Shown here: positions 32,001 through 41,838 of the stretch, piece after piece
Position numbering within the stretch: the stretch's first letter is position 1
Layout of the letters: each line of letters begins with the position of its first letter
Position numbers and translations under genes: made by a program
NCBI RefSeq assembly: GCF_020520425.1
Contig: NC_079490.1
Span: 1,736,001-1,800,000, forward strand
Direction of reading: 5' to 3'
DNA length: 64,000 nt
Source: Spinacia oleracea
Taxonomy: Eukaryota; Streptophyta; Magnoliopsida; Caryophyllales; Amaranthaceae
Notes under the pieces: model-generated
Database searches by the model: none
What the model was told of the DNA's origin: nothing
Seen by the model: the letters and a program-made list of their open reading frames with translations, nothing else

Positions 32001-35000
32001 TTCTACTGTCAGGTTGAATGCCATATGGTCTTTGAAAAACCTGATCTTCCAGGCTGAGAACCAGTTTAAAGAGGGAATCTTTATGGAGCTGACACCTTCT
32101 ACGTTGTGGAGTCTCATATCTGGTAATCATTGTTGTTAACTAGTTATAGAAGAACTTTTGTTAGCATAAGATAATAGTTATTTCTACTTAGTTGTGATTG
32201 GCCCCATTGTATATATGTGCATGCAGATCATGAGCCTGCAGTCCAAGAGCAAGCCATCTGTTTTGTGCGCAATCTTGTCGACGGGAGCGTTGACTCTATC
32301 GAGTATATCTTCAGTGAAGAAGCTATCATATTCCACGCCATTGTAAGACAACTGAGGAGCGCTTCCAAGTCCGAAGTCTGCATTCAGGTTAGATCTCTTG
32401 AAAATTATAAGGCTATCTTTAGACTGAACAAAATGTGTGTTGTTTGTTGCTATGTTTCTGAGTTGATTGATGAATCTTCGTTCTGTGTAGTCAACTAGTC
32501 ATGATGAGAGACGTCTTAATGTCATAGCCCAAATCAATTGACAACTATACTACGTAATTATGGACATTTGCGCTGGGGATTCCCTCCCTGGTTAAGTTTT
32601 TACGGGAAAGTAAAAGAAGTATATATTACTGTACACAACAGCTGCATTGTTCTTTCTCCAAAGATAAAAGTTGCTAGAAACTGTGTTTGATGACTGAAGT
32701 AAAACCGTAAGTGATTACTGCAAGGACTTTGTGTTCAGGATTCCAAATTTGAGCTTGGGTAAATTGCATTGTATGGAGTCACCCCAGCTTCCTTTTAGAT
32801 TCAGTGAAAATTTCACACTCAGTCTGAAGCAGATTTATGTTACTTCCACTCAATCAAGTCTAAAGGTGATGAGAATGGTTGTCTTAATCTCCACAGAACT
32901 ATTTCAAGGAATTCTTTTATCTGTTGTCATAATCTCCACATGATCTGGTAATAAAATACAGCTCTCATGTTTAAATAGTTTGAGCTTCTACTTGGTAACG
33001 CAATCTGAAACAAATTAAGATATGCGAATAACAAACACCAAAATGCATTTGTGAGGGCTCGAACAGGGGACCGAGTTACCCATGTGTCCCTTGCACAGCT
33101 GCACCTGCACCAGTGAGAGGACTCCACTCATGTAGCTTCTCTATGCCTTGCTACCCGCTACATATCGTCATGCATACACTATTGTGTAGAGTTGGCAAAT
33201 GTGTCGGGTCATTTCCGTGTTTGGTCTCGTGTCGTTTTCGTGTTATAATATTTATCAAAACTATCTAAAAAGTAAAATAATTGCATAATATGACATTAAT
33301 CTAAACGGATCGTGTTCGGCTTGGTTTCGTGTCGTGTCGTGTCGTGTCAACTTCATGTTTTCTCTCAGTAACTTCGTGTACGTGTCGTGCCGGTTTCGGT
33401 CGTGTTGTCGTGTCGTGTCAAAAACTGTCAGCTCTACTATTGTGGGAATCAGTTTCTTGCCCTTTTCCTGTATTCACCTGCTGTAGGCGGTTTTAGTGTC
33501 AACTACTGCTAACATCTTGCTTCTTCCCACCTCTAAAGAAGCTCACTTGGAATAGGGGAAGTGGATGTAGTGATGATAGTTTAGTGATTCCCCACCCTCT
33601 GATTTCCCCATTAAATGATGACACTTGAGCCAATGTTACATGACGCTATTTCTGGAGCCAAGTGTTCTCTGCACCCTAAACCGTCCCACCCACCGGTCCA
33701 ACACCCCCTAACTAAAAAAAAAAGGAAAAAAGATAAAAGAGAGACTAAAAAAGTGTGGGTGGGGAGTTTACCAGAGACAGTACTGATCTATGTGTATGGA
33801 TGGTCCTTCTATTTTTCTGATACATAGCTGTTGCTTATGTATACGAGTCCCCTCCTGTAACTGCAGAACAAGATAGAACTTTCCAAATATGTACTAACAA
33901 ATTAACAACTAGCAGGATCTTGTAAGTTGTGGAGTACATATTTTCAGTTTGATGGCCCACTTGCATAGCGTAACGTACTAATGTCTTTCCATACTTGTAC
34001 GTTGCATCATTACTTCATATTTGGAACTTTCTTGGCTTTACTCAATGTCACATTGTCATCTGATCTCTTTGTTTAGTCACTTGGTGGAAAGAATCATATT
34101 TTAAGTTAATATGTTATCAAGATCTCACAAAACCTATGTTTATTCTCCAACTAACCTATATTAACTCAAGTCATCGATAAATGTTTTCTGATACATAGCT
34201 GTTGCTTATGTATACGAGTCCTCTCCTGTAACTGCAGAACAAGATAAAACTTTCCAAGTATGTACTAACAAATTAACAACTAGCAGGATCTTGTAAGTTG
34301 TGGAGTACATATTTTCGGTTTGATGGCCCACTTGCATAGTGTGTAACGTACTAATGTCTTCCACAATATACTTGTACGTTGCAGCGTTACTTCATAATTG
34401 GAACCTTCTAGGCTTTACTTAATGTCACATTGTGGTGGAAAGAATGATATTTTAAGTTAATATGTTGTAAAGATCTCACAAAACCTATGTTAATTCTCCA
34501 ACTAAAAAAATATCCTATATTAACTTGGTCATCGATAAATGTTTTGACACTTTGATATCTTTGGTTTATTAACGTTGTCTCAATTTGTTTTTCTCCTGCT
34601 AGGGAATGTATGTACTTGCAAATGTAGCAACTGGAAACGAATTCCACAAAGAAGCAGTACTACAGCAACTTCTCCCACCAGTTGGTAGTGATGACCAATC
34701 TGTTTTAATCAAGCTTTTGCAGAGCAGTGATGATAGGTTACGTACAGCAACTGTTTGGACTGTGGTAAATCTCACTTTTCCCAGCAGCCCTGGCGCATAT
34801 AGCCGGCTTCTCAAGCTACGTAATGCTGGTGTATATTCTCAGATAAAGAATATGGCGAATGATTCCTGCCTTGATGTTAAGGTGAGTCATTATAACACAA
34901 CCTTAAGCATTTGTGCCTAAGTATATATATATTCTACTCCCTTCGTCCCATTTTTATAGTCCTGTTTCTATTTTGGGCGTCCCAAAATTATAGTCCTGTT

Positions 35001-35652
35001 TCTTTGTTTGACCATTAATTTCTCACTTTCCAATGTACTATATTAATGAAAAATGTACTATATTCCACTTCCCCATTTACTACATTTCCTTTTGCATGTA
35101 CTATATTCTACTTTCTCATACAAATCAATAATCAATGTACTCCCTCCCCATTTTGTTTTTTACGTTTGGTATCATGCATGCGATTTAATAAATAATAATG
35201 TGAATAAAGATTCTTTTTTTTACTTAAACAATGCAAAATGTATTTAATTAATACTAATATTTTCACTTTTGTCCAAAATTTAACATTGAGTAAATGAGAA
35301 AAAATTAATGTTTCAATAGGAAAATGTGAGAAATTTAGGAACTTTTATGTTATGATATAAAAGGAAATATTCCAAGTGTAAAGATTTAAAATGGGACACT
35401 AGAAACGGAAAGCGTTAAGGATAAAAAAATGGGACGGAGGGAGTACTATATTTCAATCTCTCATATACTATATTCCACTTTTCTTAAAACCCGTATTTTA
35501 GTCAAACAAGGCTATAAAAATGGGACGGATGGAGTATTATTTCTGTAAATTACATCTGATATTCTTTATATTTTTCTCCCTTCTCGTGTTTGCAGCTTCG
35601 TGTGAGAACTGCATTGGGGCAGTCGATTGCGTGTGTTGACAACTCTACCTAG
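26024..35652 (+). CDS. ARMC8: ARMC8 / GID5-like armadillo-repeat subunit of the CTLH (GID) E3 ligase complex
   Basis: Eight coding exons are continuous in frame: 26024-26347, 29133-29852, 30652-30747, 30838-30921, 31888-32122, 32227-32387, 34603-34881 and 35596-35652. They encode about 651 residues, close to animal ARMC8 (about 660-673). The N-terminus has LKALREL-type repeat spacing (KFKALRELKNQIIGNRTKKL). Armadillo repeats run throughout, for example VVQASAVIGSFACGVDDGVK, EEL-free helices such as VAALSALSNVLVEFTMRKST, and RTATVWTVVNLTFPSSPGAY. ARMC8 (Gid5/Vid28 in yeast) is a scaffold that links substrate receptors to the RING subunits of the complex, in nucleus and cytosol. All junctions have GT-AG sites. 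Intron 1 (2.8 kb) and intron 6 (2.2 kb) carry repeats. Confidence 0.93.
27996..28896. mobile_element. PIF/Harbinger-type non-autonomous element, 901 bp, in ARMC8 intron 1
   Basis: The TIRs are GGGGTCGTTTGGTT and AACCAAACACCCCC, with subterminal repeats of 'ggaatgg' and 'ccattcc'. TTA flanks at 27993-27995 and 28897-28899. The interior carries GC-richer DNA at 28620-28840 of unknown origin. No transposase is seen. Confidence 0.85.
33040..33130 (-). mobile_element. Possible SINE fragment in ARMC8 intron 6
   Basis: The minus strand reads ctgttcgagccctca, a B-box-like motif, preceded by a tRNA-like stretch with ctcactggtgcaggtgc. No tail or target duplication could be defined. Confidence 0.35.
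33187..33435 (-). repeat. GCCCGA-family relative with gtcgt microrepeats
   Basis: The stretch tgtcgggtcatttccgtg ... gtgtcgtgtcgtgtcgtgtca is related to the minus orientation of the family but heavily diverged, with pentameric TCGTG expansions. Confidence 0.45.
33814..34547. repeat. ~367-bp tandem duplication in ARMC8 intron 6
   Basis: Unit 1 (about 33814-34184) and unit 2 (about 34185-34547) both begin ctgatacatagctgttgctt and end tcatcgataaatgtttt. They differ by small indels and scattered substitutions. Unit 2 lies 55 bases before exon 7. Confidence 0.88.
34937..35534. mobile_element. Nested Stowaway-like MITEs in the last ARMC8 intron
   Basis: The outer element begins CTCCCTTCGTCCCATTTTTA and ends in AAATGGGACGGATGGAG, with TA at 34935-34936 and 35535-35536. 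Inside it lies a second element, 35140-35443, beginning CTCCCTCCCCATTTT and ending GGGACGGAGGGAG, with TA on both sides. The inner one belongs to the same group as the stretch near 61757. Confidence 0.82.
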
Positions 35653-36237
35653 TCTTTCTTCAACCACGAAGAGGCCCTGATGTAATATTAGAGTCCAAGA
35701 GTTTGCACATTTGTTTGTAACAGAGATCTATAGCCCTATATCCAGTTTTAGGGCAGAAACAGACTAAAACAGTAAACACCGAAAATCTGCAGAATTGCTG
35801 CTCAAAGATTGCACACTCTCTGAAAAACAAGGGATTTCGCGGCTCAGAGTTGAGAGTAAGAGGATTCCAGCATTTTGGGGACAAACAAACACCTAGATTT
35901 TTCATATTATTGCTTAAAAAAAGGTCTATTACAGAAAATTGTTGTAGATTTACAGATTGTTGTTTAGATTCTTGATATTGATTATTCTAAGCTGTATTTG
36001 AGCCGTGTGAACAAGGGTTTTGCCTCTGTGCCAGTAATTGTTGTAATTATTGTAATTGTTGTAATTGCATCATTTGCACAGTTGCATTAAGATGATGATT
36101 TGTTTTCGGCCCACGAGTTGCCGTATTTGTGCTCTCGATGTAATTTGGGGAGTTTCTTTGGGGAGTTTCTTTAACCAAATACTCTTCTACGCATTGTTGC
36201 TTGATTCAATGACCAAAATCCAAGTTTATACATACAA
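35653..36237. other. 3' flank of ARMC8, convergent with the RRM gene
   Basis: The sequence is T-rich, leader-free and probably largely 3' UTR of ARMC8, including a ttgtaattattgtaattgt microrepeat near 36040. No gene is seen. Confidence 0.45.
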
Positions 36238-36577
36238 AAAAAGATGGTTGTGGGCCAGCCCAGCTTGAGGCCCGACCCGGCATGGGCATGAAAAAAGCTC
36301 AGCCTGGCCCGAGCATAAAGTCATGGGCAGGGCCTGGGCCACTCTTTTGGAAAAGCAAGATAAAACACACTACAATTAGTATAATTAGGATAAGGCATGA
36401 TGGTCTATGGGCCCAGGTCGGGCTTGGCCCCTAACTTCCGGCCCAGCCCAATGCCATATTTTGGAGCTTTCGGCTCGGCCTGATGCCATATTTTGGAACT
36501 TTCGGCCTGGCCTGATCTTAGGCTCGTTTAAGCCCATGGATGTGGGCTCAACCCGAAGTCCTGCCCACAACCATCTT
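36238..36577. mobile_element. GCCCGA-rich family copy with both TIRs and a 9-bp TSD
   Basis: This is the best-preserved copy. The ends are aagatggttgtgggc and gcccacaaccatctt. The 9-bp tacatacaa flanks at 36229-36237 and 36578-36586. The middle holds tttggaaaagcaaga and a gggcccaggtcgggc block. At 340 bp with TIRs and a 9-bp duplication it looks like a Mutator-type non-autonomous element. No transposase is visible. Confidence 0.75.
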
Positions 36578-36945
36578 TACATACAACACCTCTGGTTTGA
36601 TGTAATAAACGATAAGAATAAGACGAAGAAAACAAAGCCCAAGATCAGGTTACTTTATCTCGGGTTAACCTAATTCTGTAGTAGAATGGAGAACTTGATC
36701 AAGTACAAAAACAGCAAAGAAAAAAGAAAAAACTGATACTTAAAGATAAAACTACATGTAGCTTTAATAATCGTCACAAAATTCAGATCCACAAATAACC
36801 AATGCTCAGATAATACTAAGTCTCTCTGGACTATCACATATAAAGAGTACATGTAGCTCTAATAGGTGTCCTACATTATTCTGAATTCTGGAAATGTAAT
36901 AAGAAGAAACAGGCATACAAAGTGAGACTAACTATGACTGTAAAA

Positions 36946-39900
36946 TCACTGTCCCTTTGAGAGTGCCTCACTTAGGTCTTCCTGTGACGAGGCGAAGAGC
37001 TCGATGTAGCGACTTCCGAGGCTCTTTCTGTCTTTTTCCATTGCAGCCTCTGAATCTTCGGGGCCCGCAAACTCCACGAAAGCTTCACCAGTTGGCCTCC
37101 CATCAGGCATTGAAGTAATGTGGACTGAATCTTCTGTCAATACAAATCCATTGAAAAATTCAATAATCTCCTCCTTTGTAGCTGAAAAGGGCAATCCCCT
37201 CAATTTTAAGACTCCTGTATGTTTCACTGGCTCGTTTAGGTCGTCTTGAGAATTGGCCCTGCATTTGTTTATAAACAAGCTATTGAGTTAAGCTTTCGGA
37301 TCAAACTGTAAAACAGTAAAAGTAAAACTACATTTGTTGTCACATGTAGAGTGAACCTTCTTCTAACACAAATGGGTCAAGAACACCAAAAGGCGCTACG
37401 ACATACACAAATCTCAAGAATTCGTCAACATAGACCAACACATATATGATGTGTGAAGTCACGTAATTTCCTTAGTGGTCATTTGGTTGAACATAAAAAT
37501 TTGTTGGGATGTTTATTTGCCTGTTCATTTCCAGTTCTTAGGAAGAACAAGTGGTGGTGTTTGGTTGATCATTGAAAGTTTCACTTTCCTAGGGGAGCCT
37601 AGGTAAGCAACTTCTTCAATTTTTTGTCAATCAAACAACTTCTCATACATACTTCCACTTACTAGGAATTCTGAGTTCCCGTGCTTTCCAATGTCAACCA
37701 CGCAAACTCTTGTACATACTAGACTAACTCCGTCCCAGTTTTATAGTCTTGTTTGACTAAAAACACGGGTTTTAAGAAAAGTGGAATATAGTGTATGGGA
37801 AAGTGGGGGTGAAATTTAGTGTATGGGAAAGTGGAATGTAGTGTATGAGAAAGTGGTAAAGTGTAATATAGTGTATGGGAAAGTGGAAAAATTTATGGCC
37901 AAAAATATAAACATGACTACAAATTTGGGACTCCCGAAATAGAATACAAGACTATAAAATCGGGACGGAGGGAGTACATAGTAAACTTTAAAAGCTGCTC
38001 TAGCTAAGTTTCTTGGGAACACATGGTAAAAAAGGATGAAATCAACATTTTTCACAAAAAACATACGCAGTCACAAAACACATTTTGGGAGGCAACCAAA
38101 AAGAAGGCATGAAATTGGTAATTAGAGATTCCATTAAGATAAATCCAAGATGATGAGTGTAAAAAGAAACACATGGACAGTGCATGCTCACTGAAGTAGA
38201 ATAGATGAGGGGAAAAGAAAAGACAAGATACGCACCTTCCTTTAGCAATTGCTTCATCCATCTCTTCCCGAAATGCAGGAAATAGCTCAACATACCGACT
38301 ACCAAGAGTCATTTTGTCTTTAACCATGGCGGCCCTAGAATCCTCTGGACCAGGAAACTCCACAAAAGCTTCCCCAGATGGTCTTCCAGCAGAATTGTAC
38401 GTGATATGAATGACATTATCTGCAAGAACAAAATCTTTGAAGAAGTTCTTGATATCCTCCCTTCTAGCTGAAAAGGGCAAACCTCTTAATCTTAATATTC
38501 CCGTGTGTTCTAACTGTTCCTTTCCTTCATCATGTGACTTTGCTCTAGAACCTCTACGTGGAGAAACACCACTAGCGTCCGAAACCTCGTTTGCAATAGC
38601 CTTGTAATAGTCATGCCTCTTACCTCGGAAAACCTCTACATATCTCCTACCAACATTCTGTCTATTTCTTTGGAGGGCAAAATCTACCTGCATAGGATAC
38701 CCCAGAACACAAAACGCTTCGCCAGAAAACCGACCACCTTTGTGAACAAAGAGGATATCAACAAGGTCAAGACCACGAAGAAACTCTTGAACATCAGCCT
38801 CGGTACAGTCAAAGGGTAGACCACGGAGTCGGACAACGGGAAATGGGGGAAGTTGGCTGACATACCCTGTATACGGAGAAGGATTATACATGATACTAGA
38901 ACCAGGTGAGGCTCCATAGGCATTTGAAGCTCCATATGCAGTTGAGGCCCCATACCCAGGTGAAGCCCCATAATAAGAAGATCCCTGGTCCATCAACCGT
39001 TGTCTCTTTGGACCCATTTCTCGCCCATCAGGGTAGTCTCCATATCTAGTCATTATTCAAAAGTTCAAAACCACATTAAGTAACAGACAAAGAACAAGAC
39101 ATAAATGTTGGATTTAGTGCTTCAAATTAGTGTGTTAGTAATCCTTAATTTTCAGAACATAAATATTGTTCGTGGGAAGTAATGGGTTATTCCGTTATTC
39201 CACATTCTAGCAATGTAGTATGTTTTATGAGCCTATAAAAGGTCTTTTGATGTAACCTGATTAACTAGATTGAATGAAATAGTAAAATTTTGCTACATTC
39301 TTTCCCCTCTCTCATCTCTGTTATAATTTCAATGATAAATTCAACTTTTTCCATGAGATCAGTAAGCCGCAGAGTAACTCTAATTCAGAAAATAGGATCC
39401 AGCAATCAACCGGAAAACAGCAATCCAGTCACTTTTACCAGACGATGTTAGTCCATAACATAAGGGATATCTATCTCTATCCTCTACCACACAAGCTAAA
39501 TTCGCGCGTACGTCTCTAAATTGAAGCAAGCTACAAATTCATATACAGAGACTCCCCAAGATATATCCAACAACCACACTACAAGAAGCTAATTTGGGTA
39601 CCATTTCAATTCCAATAAATAATACAACTAAACTTGCAATTTCAATTTCAAATACTCAATGGCGCTAAACCCTAGATCTTTCAATTGCCACTGTTAATTG
39701 CAACTGATAATCTATCAAACTAAACCAATTCGCAACTTCATTTCGCATCTTTCAACCCCAACAATACCCAAAATAGAATCATGATAACAACAAATAAAGA
39801 AACCAACCCTAATTCTTTCAATTCAGAAATTCTTCATAACATTAACCCTTAAGAAATTGGGGGTAAAATTACAAGAAAGAAAATACTCAATTCAATGTTA

Positions 39901-40133
39901 ATGTTAAACTAAACAGCAAGCAAAGATCACATAAAACAAAACAAAAAACAAAACAAATTCATAATTGTAAGAAATGGGATACAAAGAACATCATCAGTAT
40001 CTTTCAAATTAGCAAAATCACATGAAATATTATCAGAAAAAAAAAAAAAAAAAAAAAAAACATAGAAATAAAATCTAAAAAATTCGCAGAGAAAGATTGA
40101 ACATTTGACTTACCCTCCTCGATTGTAAAACAT
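36946..40133 (-). CDS. hnRNP F/H-like RNA-binding protein with three RRM domains
   Basis: Three exons, read on the minus strand: 40133-40114 (20 nt, MFYNRGG), 39045-38236 and 37258-36946, encoding 380 residues. The tiny first exon is supported by donor gtaagt and by an acceptor AG at 39047-39046. It restores the family N-terminus MFYNRGGYGDYPDGREMGPK. A YGAS-repeat stretch follows (about 30-60). Three quasi-RRMs start VVRLRGLPFDCTEADV (about 80), ILRLRGLPFSARREDI (about 195) and VLKLRGLPFSATKEEI (about 300), each with GEAF(C/V) in the RNP1 position. hnRNP F/H proteins bind G-rich RNA and steer splicing in the nucleus. Arabidopsis At5g66010/At3g20890 are the likely relatives, from memory. It converges on ARMC8. 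Confidence 0.93.
37727..37974. mobile_element. Stowaway-like MITE in intron 2 of the RRM gene
   Basis: The left end actccgtcccagttttatag and right end ctataaaatcgggacggagg are inverted repeats. TA follows at 37975-37976 and precedes at 37725-37726. The interior repeats tagtgtatgggaaagtgg several times. Confidence 0.75.
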
Positions 40134-40255
40134 CGTATTTTGCTTTCTGGGATTTTCGCGTCTGAAACAGTTTCTCTCTCTTCCTCTTCGTCTTCCTCTT
40201 GCTTTTCTCTAGGGTGTTTTTTGAGGAGCTCGTGTTCTTCAAATGGTCTTTTAAT

Positions 40256-40314
40256 TGGGTGGGCTTGAATTGGGCTTTTGGATTATTGGGCTGAATTTGG
40301 GTGAATGGGCTTGT
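40256..40314 (-). promoter_or_regulatory. Cluster of TGGGC(T) site II-like motifs upstream of the RRM gene
   Basis: Five gggct-type motifs occur within about 60 bases (tgggtgggctt, ttgggctttt, ttgggctgaa, gggtg, atgggcttg), about 120-180 bases upstream of the ATG. This is consistent with a site II promoter of a constitutive gene. Confidence 0.45.
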
Positions 40315-40329
40315 TGGTAGTTATATTAA

Positions 40330-41740
40330 ATTAAAGGCCTGGTTTGATCTGGTATGGAATCTCATTGGAAAAAGTGCAGTGATTCCAAAAATGTTGGAAG
40401 AAGATTCAACATTCAAGTCCTACTCGCATCTACTTAAGAATTTAACATACGATTATGGTGACTTGTGACTTGTGAGAATTCAAATTTGCCACGTTTTAAA
40501 TCGTGTTTTTTGTGTGTACATAATTTGATATGGAATATATTCTATGGACTTTATTAACTACTCTATCTACACGTAGATTATAATTTATACGGAGTATGAT
40601 ACTAATATGATATGACTGGCACCACATATATAGTATATGGTACGACGTTTTTATATGTCAATGAACTTTTTCAAGCTCGATATGTAAAGACATTTCGAAT
40701 CTTTTATCTCATAATTGTGTCTTATACTCTTATTCTCTATCTCATTATATAGCATAGACGTTGTGGTTTTTTAAGATGGAGATAAATAATAGTACCTTGC
40801 TTGTTACATACAAGAACAATATTTGAACACATCTACCTTGCGGAAAAATAATGAGGACTTGGTAATACTAGTTTTCGCTTGTACACAATACACATAAATC
40901 GCTTGTAAATCAAATGTGGTCATTTGCTAGAACATAGAACATACAGAGTATATATTTAATGTCGGTCTATAACATCCTCACATAGGTCTTTGTCATTAAA
41001 CTCTTGTATTGTAATTACGTGATCAGCTAATCGCCAAGTGCGTACAACTATACCATAATACCAACTTGAGCACTAGAGTAAGAATGCGGGAAAGTAATAC
41101 TCCACGTAAGGAAAGTGATTTTGGCACACTCACTGTGAAAACAGTGAAACCCGTGCAGATGTGTTATACATGGGTACGCCTACACTCATTTACTCACTAA
41201 AAGCGTGTCTAAATCATTTTTTATATATATAGACACTTAAAGTTTAAGACTTTAATCCCGGCCCGTTGGCCCGTTGGAGAAATGTTGTCGTTCAAGTAAA
41301 ATAAGAACAGTTTAAGCACGTAAAGATGTAGGAGAGTACCCTTAACTTCAACCCAGAAACTTGATGTTTACATGTTGTTTATTACCCTTAACAACCCCCA
41401 CATTGTTGGAACCCTCTTAACCGCCCAGCAAATCGTAGCAAAAACCGTTAAACTAACTTTTTGCTTACTTGTCTTACAAAATACTTCTTCGTAAATTCTT
41501 TCGAAAGATTTGGACCTCATAATTTTCTCTGGTCACAACTTTTGTTTGAATTTTCACAAAAAATTAAAAACAAAATCACATCGTTTGATCTTGTACATTC
41601 AATTCTGTTCCAAATCTTCTTCCATTCTTGTTGCTCGTTTCCCCATTTCAAACCCCTTTTGAAGAATTTAATTCATCTTTCAATTAAAAGTTCTGAATTT
41701 TCAACTTTCTGAAACGCCCACCACCTGTTTGTTAAAATTC
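40330..41740. other. Intergenic DNA between divergent RRM and RbcX genes
   Basis: The sequence is AT-rich. I recognise no element with clear ends. The RbcX leader probably begins near 41560-41700. Confidence 0.45.
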
Positions 41741-41838
41741 CCCAGTGAGTCTAACCTTGATAATCTGGGATTCTGTTCATCTGGGTGTTAATAATTTCCT
41801 GTGTTTTTAATTGGGTTGGGTTTTGTTTTGTAAGAATA

